In this document: positions 41,601 to 49,779 of the stretch, one piece after another
Position numbering within the stretch: position 1 is the first letter of the stretch
Layout of the letters: each line of letters opens with the position of its first letter
Source: Streptomyces olivochromogenes
GTDB taxonomy: Bacteria > Actinomycetota > Actinomycetes > Streptomycetales > Streptomycetaceae
Length of the DNA: 64,000 nucleotides
NCBI RefSeq assembly: GCF_001514115.1
Contig: NZ_KQ948455.1
Span: 358,709 to 422,708, forward strand
Reading direction: 5' to 3'
Notes under the pieces: generated by a model
Told to the model about the DNA's origin: nothing
What the model saw: the letters and a program-made list of their open reading frames with translations, nothing else
Database searches by the model: none
Made by a program: the position numbers and the translations under genes

Positions 41601-42491
41601 GCCGTCACGGGCGCGGCGGACGATGTCCTCGTAGGCCTGCCAGAACTCGAAGAAGTTCAGCGTCTCGGCCTTCTTGATGCCGGCGACGACGAGCTGGCGG
41701 TCGCCGTTCGGCTTCACCAGGTCGATGGCGAGGCCGAAGTTGACGTGCGCGGGCTTGACGAGGGTGGGCTTCCCGTCCTTCTCCGCGTAGTGCCAGTTCA
41801 TCGACGGCATGGCCTTGATGGCCTGCACCATCGCGTAGCCGATGAGGTGGGTGAAGGAGATCTTCCCGCCCCGGGCACGCTTCAGGTGGTTGTTGATGAC
41901 GATGCGGTTGTCGAAGAGCAGCTTCACCGGGACCGCGCGCACGGACGTGGCCGTGGGCAGGTCCAGGGAGGCGTTCATGTTCTTCGCGACGGCGCCGGCG
42001 GGACCACGCAGCGTCACGTACTCGGGACCCTCGGGGCCCTCGGTCGCGGGCTCGGCCTTCGGCTTCGCGGCGGCCGGAGCGGCCTTCACGGGGGCCGGGG
42101 CGGCGGCAGCGGGCTTCGGCGCCGCAGGAGCGGCCGCGGGAGCGGCGGCCTGGACGGGCGCAGGAGCGGCCTGAGCCGGGGCTGCGGGCGTCGCGGGCGC
42201 GGCCGGGGCTGCCGGAGCGGCAGGCGTGGCCTGGGGCGTCACTGACGGGGTGGTGGTCCCTGCGGCCCCCGCGGCCGCAGTACCCGCCGAAGCCGAGGCG
42301 GCAGGAGCCCCCGGCTTGTAGTCGGCGAAGAAGTCCCACCAGGCTCGGTCTACCGAATTCGGGTCCTGGAGGTACTGCTGATAGATCTCGTCGACGAGCC
42401 ATTCGTTCGCACCGAACGCGGCCGCGGGGTTCTTCCCGGCGGCTTGGTCATTGGTCGAGATGCTCGAGTTACTGGGGGACTGTGGCGACAC
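38664..42491 (-). CDS. sucA: Multifunctional 2-oxoglutarate dehydrogenase E1/decarboxylase with E2-type domain
   Basis: A 1275-aa actinobacterial OdhA/Kgd-type enzyme of the TCA cycle. An N-terminal recognition segment (EWLVDEIYQQYLQDPNSVD) is followed by an Ala/Pro-rich linker (about 60-130). An E2-like acyltransferase domain comes next (FTHLIGYAMVQAIKAMPSMN, TSTYDHRVNQGAASGEFLR), then the thiamine-diphosphate E1 domain (GMAHRGRLNVLANI, ALHGDAAFAGQGVVAETLN, VINNQVGFTAAPESSRSS). No lipoyl domain is present; in this class it is provided by the separate E2. GTG 42491 gives the length expected from S. coelicolor; ATG 42542 would add 17 residues. Regulation through the FHA protein GarA/OdhI is known for relatives. 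Confidence 0.94.
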   Translation of the reverse strand: MSPQSPSNSSISTNDQAAGKNPAAAFGANEWLVDEIYQQYLQDPNSVDRAWWDFFADYKPGAPAASASAGTAAAGAAGTTTPSVTPQATPAAPAAPAAPATPAAPAQAAPAPVQAAAPAAAPAAPKPAAAAPAPVKAAPAAAKPKAEPATEGPEGPEYVTLRGPAGAVAKNMNASLDLPTATSVRAVPVKLLFDNRIVINNHLKRARGGKISFTHLIGYAMVQAIKAMPSMNWHYAEKDGKPTLVKPAHVNFGLAIDLVKPNGDRQLVVAGIKKAETLNFFEFWQAYEDIVRRARDGKLTMDDFTGVTVSLTNPGGLGTVHSVPRLMPGQSVIMGVGSMDYPAEFQGTSQDTLNKLGISKVMTLTSTYDHRVNQGAASGEFLRIVANLLLGENGFFDEIFEALRIPYEPVRWLKDIDASHDDDVTKAARVFELIHSYRVRGHVMADTDPLEYRQRKHPDLDITEHGLTLWDLEREFAVGGFSGKSMMKLRDILGVLRDSYCRTTGIEFMHIQDPKQRKWIQDRVERPHSKPEREEQLRILRRLNAAEAFETFLQTKYVGQKRFSLEGGESVIPLLDAVIDSAAESRLDEVVIGMAHRGRLNVLANIVGKSYAQIFREFEGNLDPKSMHGSGDVKYHLGAQGTFTGLDGEQIKVSLAANPSHLETVDPVIEGIARAKQDIINKGGTDFTVLPVALHGDAAFAGQGVVAETLNMSQLRGYRTGGTVHIVINNQVGFTAAPESSRSSMYATDVARMIEAPIFHVNGDDPEAVVRVARLAFEFRQAFNKDVVIDLICYRRRGHNESDNPAFTQPLMYDLIDKKRSVRKLYTESLIGRGDITLEEAEQALQDFQGQLEKVFTEVREAVSQGAEVQISDPQAQFPVAVQTAVSQEVVKRIAESQVNIPDNVTVHPRLLPQLQRRAAMIEDGTIDWGMGETLAIGSLLLEGTPVRLSGQDSRRGTFGQRHAVLIDRVTGEDFTPLQYLSDDQARYNVYDSLLSEYAVMGFEYGYSLARPDALVMWEAQFGDFVNGAQTVVDEYISAAEQKWGQTSGVTLLLPHGYEGQGPDHSSARIERFLQLCAQNNMTVAQPTLPSNYFHLLRWQVHNPHHKPLVVFTPKSMLRLKAAASKTEEFTTGAFRPVIGDDSVDAAAVRRVVFCAGKLYYDLEAERQKRGVTDTAIIRIERLYPLAGAELQAEIAKYPNAEKYLWAQEEPANQGAWPFIALNLIDHLDLAVGADIPGAERLRRISRPAGSSPAVGSAKRHQAEQEQLVREVFEA

Positions 42492-42773
42492 GGCGGCAAC
42501 CGCCCTCTTCCGCTTCACAAGGTGATGGACAGCGGGAATCAAGGCTACGCCCCCATGGCCGAGAAGGTCAGGCCGGGCCGGTCCAACGTCGTGTAAGTCA
42601 CATCGGAAAGCGTGTTTCGGGGAAGGAAATGGCGGGAAACAAGCGGGGTTTCGGTCCGGAATGGGTACGTCGATCCAGGGTCGCGGTACGACTCACACGG
42701 CCCTGTGCCTGATCACACGTGTCCACGAGCACGGGACGGCGATGGATCTTGTGGCTCCGGTTCGAACTTTACG

Positions 42774-43916
42774 TCAACTTGGCAGAGAAGGAAGCCCTGG
42801 AAGGATGACCTGAATCCGGCAGCCCCGCTGGGATTCGGCCACGCCGATGCGGCCGCCGTGCAGATCGACCGCCCAGCGGGCGATGGCGAGCCCGAGGCCC
42901 GTACCGCCGTCGCTGCCCGGGCCGTGCGGCGAGGGCACCCCGCCGCGGTTGAAGCGTTCGAAGACCCGGTGCCACTCCGACTGCGGAATGCCGGGGCCCT
43001 CGTCCAGGACCTCCAGGGCGAGTGACTCCGGGTAGTTGCCGCGCCGCGCCTTGACCGTCACCCGGCCGTGCGGCGGGCTGTGCTTGACCGCGTTGTCGAT
43101 GAGGTTCGCCACGACCTGGTGGATCCGCTCCGGGTCCGCGTGCGCGGTCAGCTCCGGCGGGGACACGTCGAGGTGCAGATGGACGTCGGTACGGGTGTGA
43201 CTGCCGGAGCCCGAGGCGATGCCCGCGCGCGCGGAGGCGACCATGTTGGCCTCCTTGAGTACACCGGACAGGTACGGCCACACCTCGAAACGGCGCCTGC
43301 GCAGGGGTACGACGCCGTTGTCCAGCCTGGAGAGGTCCAGCAGCGTCTCGACCAGCCGGCCCAGCCGCTCCGTCTGCTTCAGGGCCGTACGCATCGTCTC
43401 GGGGTCGGCGGCGGAGACACCGTCCACGACGTTCTCCAGGACCGCGCGCAGGCCCGCGATGGGGGTGCGCAGCTCGTGCGAGACATTCGCCACGAGTTCC
43501 TTGCGCTGGCGGTCCTGGGCCTCCAGCTCGTCGGCCATGAGGTTGATCGTCTGCGCCAGGTCGCCCAGCTCGTCCCGCCGGTCGTCACGCACCCGGCGGG
43601 TGTAGTCGCCGTGCGAGATGGAGCGGGCGACCGTGTTCATCTCGTCCAGCGGCGCGGTGAGCGAATGGGCCACGAACTGCGTTATCAGCAGTGTGGCGAT
43701 CATCGAGAAGACCGTGATGAAGCGGAGCTCCGTCTTGGTGTGCACCGCGATCATCGACAGACCCGTGGTGATGAGCACGGAGATGACGACCAGAGCGCCC
43801 AGCTTGGTCTTGATCGAGAACGGGCGCACGGAGCCCCAGAACCCCTCGCCGCGGCCCGGCTCACCGGGACCGCTCGTGACGCCCGTGGTTCTGCCCGATT
43901 CACCGAGCCCGCTCAT
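42774..43916 (-). CDS. Sensor histidine kinase of an OmpR-type two-component system
   Basis: A 380-aa membrane kinase. Two hydrophobic segments occur near residues 38-62 (LGALVVISVLITTGLSMIAV) and 68-90 (FITVFSMIATLLITQFV) with almost nothing between them, so the sensor region is inside the membrane. HAMP follows (PLDEMNTVARSISHGDYTRR), then the H-box VSHELRTPIAGLRAVLEN, N-box NLIDNAVKHSPPHG, and the G-boxes VLDEGPGIP and GTGLGLAIARWA. It lies 47 bp downstream of its response-regulator gene. The lack of an extracellular loop suggests an intramembrane-sensing kinase. Confidence 0.92.
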   Translation of the reverse strand: MSGLGESGRTTGVTSGPGEPGRGEGFWGSVRPFSIKTKLGALVVISVLITTGLSMIAVHTKTELRFITVFSMIATLLITQFVAHSLTAPLDEMNTVARSISHGDYTRRVRDDRRDELGDLAQTINLMADELEAQDRQRKELVANVSHELRTPIAGLRAVLENVVDGVSAADPETMRTALKQTERLGRLVETLLDLSRLDNGVVPLRRRRFEVWPYLSGVLKEANMVASARAGIASGSGSHTRTDVHLHLDVSPPELTAHADPERIHQVVANLIDNAVKHSPPHGRVTVKARRGNYPESLALEVLDEGPGIPQSEWHRVFERFNRGGVPSPHGPGSDGGTGLGLAIARWAVDLHGGRIGVAESQRGCRIQVILPGLPSLPS

Positions 43917-43963
43917 GACATCAGCCCCCTACATGAGGTTCCTGGTCCCTGCGGAGACCCGGC

Positions 43964-44701
43964 TCAGGGAGTCGGGGTCTCCAGGGCGTAGCCCACGCCG
44001 TGGACGGTGCGGATCCGCTCGGCACCGATCTTCCGGCGCAGCGCCTTGATGTGGCTGTCCACGGTCCGGGTGCCCGAGGCGTCCGCCCAGTCCCAGACCT
44101 CGGCCAGCAACTGCTCGCGGGAGAGTACCGCGCGCGGAGTGTTGGCGAGGCATACCAGGAGGTCGAATTCGGTGGGCGTGAGGTGCACGTCCTCCGAGCG
44201 CACCCGTACCCGGCGCTGCGCGTGGTCGATCTCCAGCTCGCCGAGGCGCAGGATGCCGCTGCGCGGCGTCGAGGCGGCCACCACGGCCCGCTCGACCCGG
44301 CGCAGCAGGACGTGCACGCGTGCGGCCAGCTCGCGCATCGAGAACGGCTTGGTCATGTAGTCGTCGGCGCCGACGCCGAGCCCGACCAGCATGTCGGTCT
44401 CGTCGTCGCGCGCGGTGAGCATCAGCACCGGCACCGGGCGCTGGGCCTGCACGCGTCGGCAGACCTCCAGGCCGTCGAAGCCGGGCAGCATGATGTCGAG
44501 GATCAGCAGGTCGGGCTGCCAGGCCTCTGCTGTGTCGACGGCGGCCGGTCCGTCGCCCGCGGTTTGCACGAGGAATCCCTCGGCTCGCAGGCGGGCCGCG
44601 ATGGCGTCGACGATCGTCGGGTCGTCCTCGACCACCAGCACCCGGCGCTGAGCGCCTGGCGTGGCCGCCGTGCCGTTGTGCGAGGTGTGTGTCTGCTCCA
44701 T
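43964..44701 (-). CDS. OmpR-family response regulator
   Basis: A 245-aa protein with a receiver domain (VLVVEDDPTIVDAIAARL, phosphoacceptor Asp in LLILDIMLPGFDG, switch MLTARDDETD, Lys in YMTKPFSMREL) and a winged-helix output domain (LTPTEFDLLVCLANTPRAVL, TVDSHIKALRRKIG, IRTVHGVGYALE). The first gene of a two-gene operon with the kinase. The genes sit just upstream of sucA in the same orientation. A role in controlling central metabolism is possible, but nothing in the sequence shows it. Confidence 0.94.
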   Translation of the reverse strand: MEQTHTSHNGTAATPGAQRRVLVVEDDPTIVDAIAARLRAEGFLVQTAGDGPAAVDTAEAWQPDLLILDIMLPGFDGLEVCRRVQAQRPVPVLMLTARDDETDMLVGLGVGADDYMTKPFSMRELAARVHVLLRRVERAVVAASTPRSGILRLGELEIDHAQRRVRVRSEDVHLTPTEFDLLVCLANTPRAVLSREQLLAEVWDWADASGTRTVDSHIKALRRKIGAERIRTVHGVGYALETPTP

Positions 44702-44814
44702 CGCCCGCCCCTGAGGTGTGCTTTCCGGAATCCGTGGGGTGATCCCATGACTGCGCTTGACGCTTGAATGATCTGCGCCAGGGAAGCAGGGTACGGGCAG
44801 TCACCTTCGCTCGG

Positions 44815-45492
44815 CTATCCAGGCCCGACCGCGAGATGGACGACGTCCGGAACGCCCCGGGCAACGGGGATCTCTTCGGTACGCACCTGGTGGAATCCGG
44901 CATTCCGCAGCGTTCCTTCAAATTCCGGAGAGGGCTGCGCCGACCACACGGCGAGCACCCCGCCCGGCTTCAACACCCTTGCGCAGCTTGCCAGTCCGGC
45001 CGGTCCGTACAGCCCGGTGTTGTCCTCGGTGACGGTCCAGTCGGGCCCGTTGTCGATGTCGAGGCACAGTGCGTCGTACGTGTCGGAAGTCTCATTGACG
45101 TGAGCGAGCAGATCGGATCTCACGATCTTCGTCCGGGGGTCGGCGAGCGCCGCCGCGGAGAGTTGCGCCAGCGGTCCGTCACGGTGCCAGTCGATGATGG
45201 CCCCTTCGCGCTCGACGACGGTGATGTGCCCCCAGCGCGGGTCGGCGGAGGCGTGCGCCAGAGAGAACCCGACACCGAGTCCCCCGATCAGCACCTTCGG
45301 CTCCGCCCGCCCGTCCAGGGCGTCCAGCGCGGCGTCGACGAGCAGCCGTTCCGAGCGGCCGTCGGAAGTGTCCATCAGGAAGCACCCGTTGGCGATGATC
45401 TGCAGCAGCGCGCCGTGCCGCCGCAACACGACCTCGCCGTAGGGGCCTTCCCGGCGATCGATGACTACAGGGATGTCGTACGAGGCAGTCAT
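44815..45492 (-). CDS. Spermidine-synthase-like methyltransferase-fold protein
   Basis: A 225-aa Rossmann protein related to spermidine synthases: LIGGLGVGFSLAHASAD is the nucleotide-binding loop, with ITVVEREGAIIDWHR containing the acidic residue at the end of beta-2, and YDALCLDIDNGPDWT like motif IV. The family's polyamine-binding residues are not obvious, so it may use another substrate. ATG 45492 is used; a start three codons upstream is possible. Confidence 0.8.
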   Translation of the reverse strand: MTASYDIPVVIDRREGPYGEVVLRRHGALLQIIANGCFLMDTSDGRSERLLVDAALDALDGRAEPKVLIGGLGVGFSLAHASADPRWGHITVVEREGAIIDWHRDGPLAQLSAAALADPRTKIVRSDLLAHVNETSDTYDALCLDIDNGPDWTVTEDNTGLYGPAGLASCARVLKPGGVLAVWSAQPSPEFEGTLRNAGFHQVRTEEIPVARGVPDVVHLAVGPG

Positions 45493-45547
45493 GGCTCCCA
45501 TCCTGGCACTTTCACCAGGATGGGCAGCCGAATTAACCCTCAGGGGG

Positions 45548-47305
45548 TCAGAGGTTCAGTCCGTGCCCGTAGGGGAACACGGGGTCTTCGGTGTCGTCGG
45601 GGACGTCGGGCCGTGACGCCTGGACCGCCGCCATGGAGCGCGGCAGTTCGAACGGCAGCCGCCCCTGGGCCCGCGCCCGTCCGAAGGCGACGTCCAGGAG
45701 TGCCGTGTCGCTCGCGCCGAAGTCGGCGACCAGCGCGGCCGCCTTCGCGGCGATCTCGGGGAGGACGGCGGGCCGTTCGAGGTTGACGCACACCAGCGTG
45801 GGCACCGCGTCCAGCAGCCGCAGGATCTCCTTGAGCTCGTCCTCCGGGAAGGCCAGCGACCCCGAGTGGAAGAAGGACTCGAAGAGCCCGGGGCGCTCCT
45901 CGTGGGGCGTGCGCAGTCGCAGCACCGCGAGGTCCGCGTCGACGGGATCGGGGACGACATTGCCGTACGCGGCGGCCGCTTGCTCGGAGATCCCCCGCAC
46001 GTACAGGTTCGGGCGGCCCTCTTGGGGCAGCAGTCCGTGGTTGGTCAGGACGGTCAGCGAGCGGCGCTGGGCGGCCTCGCCGAGCGCGGTGAACTCGTCG
46101 GCCCCGACGGTCTCCTCCGCCTGGTCGGGGTCCACGTAGGGGTTTTCGAAGAGGCCGAGTGTGAATTTCTCGCGCAGGAGTCGACGTACGGATTCGTCGA
46201 CGCGTTCCTCCGTGACGCGGCCCGAGCGGACCAGTTCCACGATCACCTCGGGGCACTGCTCGCCACCGAACTGGTCGCTGCCCGCGTCCAGGGCCTTCGC
46301 CGCGCGTTCGGCGACGGTCAGGTGCTCGGCGCCCCAGGCCCGCGCGGGGAACAGCTCGCCGAGCACGGGCGCGTCGGTGAGCAGGCCCCAGTCGGTGCAG
46401 ACGATGCCGTCGAAGCCGAGGCGTTCGCGCAGGAGACCGGTGAGGACATCGCGGTTGAAGCCGAAGCCGACCTCCTCCCAGTCGGTGCCGATCGGCTGCC
46501 CGTAGTACGGCATCACCTGGGAACAGCCCGCCTCCACGGCCGCCTTGAAGGGCTGGAGGTGGTACTCGCGCATGCCGCCCGGGTAGATCTGCTCCTTGCC
46601 GTGCGCGAAGTGCGGGTCCTCGCCGTCCTTCTGCGGTCCGCCGCCGGGGAAGTGCTTGACCATGGCGGCGACGGAGTCCGGTCCGAGCCTCATCCCCTGG
46701 AGACCGCGTACGTACGCCCGTACCAGCTCGCTCGTCAGTTCCGCGCTGGATCCGAACGTGCCACTCTGGCGCGACCAGCGTGGCTCGGTGGCCAGGTCGA
46801 TCTGGGGGTGCAGCGCGACCCGGAAGCCCACCGCCAGGTACTCGCGGCGGACCGTGTCCCCGAAGCGCTCCACCAGCGCCGGGTCGCCGATCGCGGCCAG
46901 GCCCAGGGGTTCGGGCCAGGCCGAGAAGGCGCCGGAGTTGAAGGAGGCGCCCGGGTTGTCGGTGAACGCGTGGCGCGGGTCGGTGGAGAGGGTGACCGGG
47001 ATGCCCAGACGGGTGCTCGCGGCCAGCTCCTGGACCCGGTTGACCCACTGGGCCGTCTCGCGCACGCCGTACTGGCCGATGAGGTTGAAGTGGGTCAGTG
47101 CCCTGCCCTCGATCAGCTCGGGGGTGGGGGCGTGCACGAAGGGCCCGTCGGTGGCGAAGGTGCCGTCCGCGTTCATGGAGAGCATGGAGTGGAACAGCTG
47201 ACCCGCCTTCTCCTCCAGCGTCATGCGGGAGAGCAGGTCCTCGACGCGCTCGTCGACGGGACGGTGCGGATCGCGGTACGTGGCGGTGGTCTTCCCTGAG
47301 GGCAT
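45548..47305 (-). CDS. Glycoside hydrolase family 3 protein (beta-glucosidase-like)
   Basis: A 585-aa cytoplasmic GH3 enzyme without signal peptide. The first domain carries DLLSRMTLEEKAGQLFHSML, STDPRHAF, VKHFPGGGPQKDGEDPHFA and the nucleophile Asp305 in GIVCTDWGL. The second domain (about 400-585) has the usual LTNHGLLP and LVCVNLERPAVLPE. The family includes beta-glucosidases, xylosidases and hexosaminidases; the HFPGGGP signature points to a beta-glucosidase rather than NagZ. It follows the MFS gene by 94 bp and is presumably cotranscribed with it under the divergent TetR regulator. Confidence 0.9.
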   Translation of the reverse strand: MPSGKTTATYRDPHRPVDERVEDLLSRMTLEEKAGQLFHSMLSMNADGTFATDGPFVHAPTPELIEGRALTHFNLIGQYGVRETAQWVNRVQELAASTRLGIPVTLSTDPRHAFTDNPGASFNSGAFSAWPEPLGLAAIGDPALVERFGDTVRREYLAVGFRVALHPQIDLATEPRWSRQSGTFGSSAELTSELVRAYVRGLQGMRLGPDSVAAMVKHFPGGGPQKDGEDPHFAHGKEQIYPGGMREYHLQPFKAAVEAGCSQVMPYYGQPIGTDWEEVGFGFNRDVLTGLLRERLGFDGIVCTDWGLLTDAPVLGELFPARAWGAEHLTVAERAAKALDAGSDQFGGEQCPEVIVELVRSGRVTEERVDESVRRLLREKFTLGLFENPYVDPDQAEETVGADEFTALGEAAQRRSLTVLTNHGLLPQEGRPNLYVRGISEQAAAAYGNVVPDPVDADLAVLRLRTPHEERPGLFESFFHSGSLAFPEDELKEILRLLDAVPTLVCVNLERPAVLPEIAAKAAALVADFGASDTALLDVAFGRARAQGRLPFELPRSMAAVQASRPDVPDDTEDPVFPYGHGLNL

Positions 47306-47399
47306 CCCGGTTTCCTTGCTTCCTTCTTGCTGGAGGCGGCTGTGTGACGGGCTTCTTAGAGAAAAGGGCTTCCTAAAGAAGGGGGCTGTTTGAAGGGGG

Positions 47400-48698
47400 T
47401 CACTTGACGGAGCGGATGAACTGGACGGCGAGGGCGCCCAGTACGGCGGCGATCGCGCCGAAGAGGAACAGCGCCCCGTAGTTGCCGCCTCCGCCGATCG
47501 CGAGCAGCGCGGGGGCGACGATCGGGACGAGGGACTGGGGCAGGGCGTTGCCGATGTTGAGGACGCCCATGTCCTTGGCGGACTCGTCGGGGTTGGGCAG
47601 CACCGCGGCGGCGAGCGCCAGGTCGACGGAGAGGTAGAGGCCCTCGCCGAGGCCGAAGACGATCACGGCGACGACGTACATCCCGAAGGACTGCGCGGCG
47701 GCGAGCAGCGCCAGGCTGAGGGCCATGACGAGCGAGGAGCCGAGGACGTACGGCTTGCGGCGGCCCGAGCGGTCGGAGAGCTGGCCGCCGAGCAGCGAGC
47801 CGGCCACGGTCGCGACGACCATGGCGAGGGTGCCGACGAGGACCTTGCCGGAGACGGCGTCGTCGCTGTAGCCGAGGCGGTCCATCAGGAAGTAGACCTG
47901 GTAGCTGGTGACGCAGGAGGCGCCGGTGAAGACCAGGAAGCGGCCGGCGAAGTTCCAGGCGAAGTCGGGGTGCTTGCGCGGGTCGACCCAGAAGCTGCGC
48001 AGGAACTCGCGGAGGCTGTACGGCTCGAAGGCGCCGGCGCGGGCCGGGCGGTCCTTCATCACCGCGACCAGATAGCCGACCGCGGCGAGCCCGATGACGC
48101 CGGGGACGAGGAACGCCAGTGCCATCGAGCCGCTGAAGACATTGGCCAGTACCGAGCCCGCGATCATCGAGAACGACGTCGTCATGCCGACGATGCCGGA
48201 GACCCGGGCCTGCTGGTGCGGCGGGATCAGATCGGGGACGCACGAGGTCAGCGCGGACAGGGCGGCGTTGATGCCGAGCTGAGCGAGGGCCCAGCCGAGC
48301 ATCAGCGTCAGGACGTTGCCGCCCAGGGCGACGACCATGAGCCCGGCTAGGCCCGCGGTCATGCCGCCGACCAGCCAGGGGCGGCGGCGCCCGAAGCGGC
48401 TGGTGGTGCGGTCGGACAGGGCGCCGAAGACCGGGTTGCCGAGCATCGCGAGCAGGGCACCGACGGAGAGCACCTGGCCGAGGGCGGCACCGCGGTCGCC
48501 CTCCGGGACGATCTGGCTGACCCGCAGGGCGAGGGTGACCATGACCGGGGTGAGGACGGCGAGGTAGGCGCCGAACTGGGCGAGGGCGAGTCCGAGGACG
48601 AGTTTGGCGGGGGCGTTCGCAGGGGCCTGGGGGGAAGGCGCGTCGTGCAGCGGCTCGGGCGAGCGGGCACCGAGCGAGGAATCGGGAGTGACGGCCAT
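47400..48698 (-). CDS. MFS sugar transporter, GPH/SLC45-like
   Basis: A 432-aa transporter with about 12 hydrophobic segments. The MFS loop 2-3 signature appears as FGALSDRTTSRFGRRRPWLVGG and again in the second half as LGGQLSDRSGRRKPYVLGS. The polar N-terminus (30 residues) is Pro/Ala-rich. Together with the downstream GH3 gene and divergent TetR gene it suggests uptake of a glycoside that is then hydrolysed inside the cell. An operator palindrome lies 63-88 bp upstream of its start. Confidence 0.9.
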   Translation of the reverse strand: MAVTPDSSLGARSPEPLHDAPSPQAPANAPAKLVLGLALAQFGAYLAVLTPVMVTLALRVSQIVPEGDRGAALGQVLSVGALLAMLGNPVFGALSDRTTSRFGRRRPWLVGGMTAGLAGLMVVALGGNVLTLMLGWALAQLGINAALSALTSCVPDLIPPHQQARVSGIVGMTTSFSMIAGSVLANVFSGSMALAFLVPGVIGLAAVGYLVAVMKDRPARAGAFEPYSLREFLRSFWVDPRKHPDFAWNFAGRFLVFTGASCVTSYQVYFLMDRLGYSDDAVSGKVLVGTLAMVVATVAGSLLGGQLSDRSGRRKPYVLGSSLVMALSLALLAAAQSFGMYVVAVIVFGLGEGLYLSVDLALAAAVLPNPDESAKDMGVLNIGNALPQSLVPIVAPALLAIGGGGNYGALFLFGAIAAVLGALAVQFIRSVK

Positions 48699-48760
48699 GG
48701 CGGCTCTCCATGGGGACGAGGCGCGGCTTCCTTGCCACGCCGGCGACCACAGAGAAACAT

Positions 48761-48786
48761 CAAAACCGAGTGGGTACTAGGTTTTG
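48761..48786. promoter_or_regulatory. 26 bp palindromic operator between MFS and tetR genes
   Basis: CAAAACCGAGT (48761-48771) and ACTAGGTTTTG (48776-48786) are inverted repeats with one mismatch around GGGT. The site lies in the divergent spacer, in its most AT-rich part. It is the best candidate operator for the adjacent TetR protein, controlling the MFS-GH3 operon. Confidence 0.75.
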
Positions 48787-48900
48787 TTCATGTGGCCAGA
48801 ATCACGCTGCGTGTGGCTTGAAAGTGGGGCGGGTTGACTCGTGTAACCGCCGGTCGGGACGGCCCGGGCGGCAGCCTGTGCGGCGGCTATGGTGGCGGGC

Positions 48901-49635
48901 ATGGTCCGAAACCGGAGGTCGGAGGAGAGCGTGGAGGCGGAGCGCAAGGTTCCGGGCGCCGTCCGGGGCACCTACGCCGTCGGGGACGAACGCCGGCTGC
49001 GCATCCTCGACGTCGCCGTCGAACACTTCGCCCAGTGGGGCTTCCACGCCTCCTCACTGGCCCGGATCGCCAAGGACGTCGGCATCACCCAGGGCGGCCT
49101 GCTGCACCACTTCCGCAGCAAGGAGGACCTGCTCGTCTCCGTCCTGCGGCGCAGCGAGGAGCACGACGTCGAGCGGTTCTTCGCCGTCGAGGCGCACTCG
49201 GCCGCCGAGTTCTTCGCGGCGCTGGTGGGACTCGCCGACTACAACAGCCGGCGCCCGGGACGCACCAAGATGTTCAACGTCCTGCTTGCCGAGGCGGGCG
49301 ATCCCGGCCACCCCGCCCACGCGTTCTTCGTGAAGCGCTACGCCGATCTTGTCGAGGTCAGCGCGGGCGCGCTGCGCGAGGCGGTCGCGAGCGGCGAACT
49401 GAAGCCCGACACCGACTGCGAGGCGCTGGCCGAGGAGTTCGCCGCCGTCATGGACGGTATCCAGTTGCAGTGGGCCCTCGACCCCGCGGGCGTCGACATG
49501 GCCGCCCGAATGCGGGCCTACCTTGACCGGCTGCTGCGCTCGATCACCGTCTCGGGCGCGGGGCTGCCGGCGGACGCGCATACGGGACTGACTCGTGCGC
49601 GCGTACGGACCGACTCGGACGCGCGCACGGACTGA
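48901..49635 (+). CDS. TetR-family transcription regulator
   Basis: A 244-aa regulator. The HTH reads RILDVAVEHFAQWGFHASSLARIAKDVGITQGGLLHHFRSKEDLL in overlapping parts, typical of TetR. The ligand domain (about 85-215) has no recognisable specificity, and the last ~20 residues are Arg/Asp/Thr repeats (ARVRTDSDARTD). ATG 48901 is favoured, with ATG 48889 four codons earlier. It is divergent from MFS-GH3 and likely represses them through the palindrome at 48761-48786, with a sugar or glycoside as inducer. Confidence 0.9.
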   Translation: MVRNRRSEESVEAERKVPGAVRGTYAVGDERRLRILDVAVEHFAQWGFHASSLARIAKDVGITQGGLLHHFRSKEDLLVSVLRRSEEHDVERFFAVEAHSAAEFFAALVGLADYNSRRPGRTKMFNVLLAEAGDPGHPAHAFFVKRYADLVEVSAGALREAVASGELKPDTDCEALAEEFAAVMDGIQLQWALDPAGVDMAARMRAYLDRLLRSITVSGAGLPADAHTGLTRARVRTDSDARTD

Positions 49636-49779
49636 CTCGGACGGGTGTGCGGACACGGCGACCGCGGACGCCGTATGCGCTTATCAGGTTGCTATGAATC
49701 GCCTCCCACGTGGCGTCGGTCATAGACAGCGGCGTCGCGGGCCCCCAAGGGTGGAGCGGGACGGAAGGAGCCCCTCACC

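Noticed and set aside
38709..42245. Open frame of more than 1100 codons on the plus strand opposite sucA
   Set aside because: It is the antisense of a highly expressed, GC3-biased gene, reads Val/Asp/Arg-rich sequence and has no domain.
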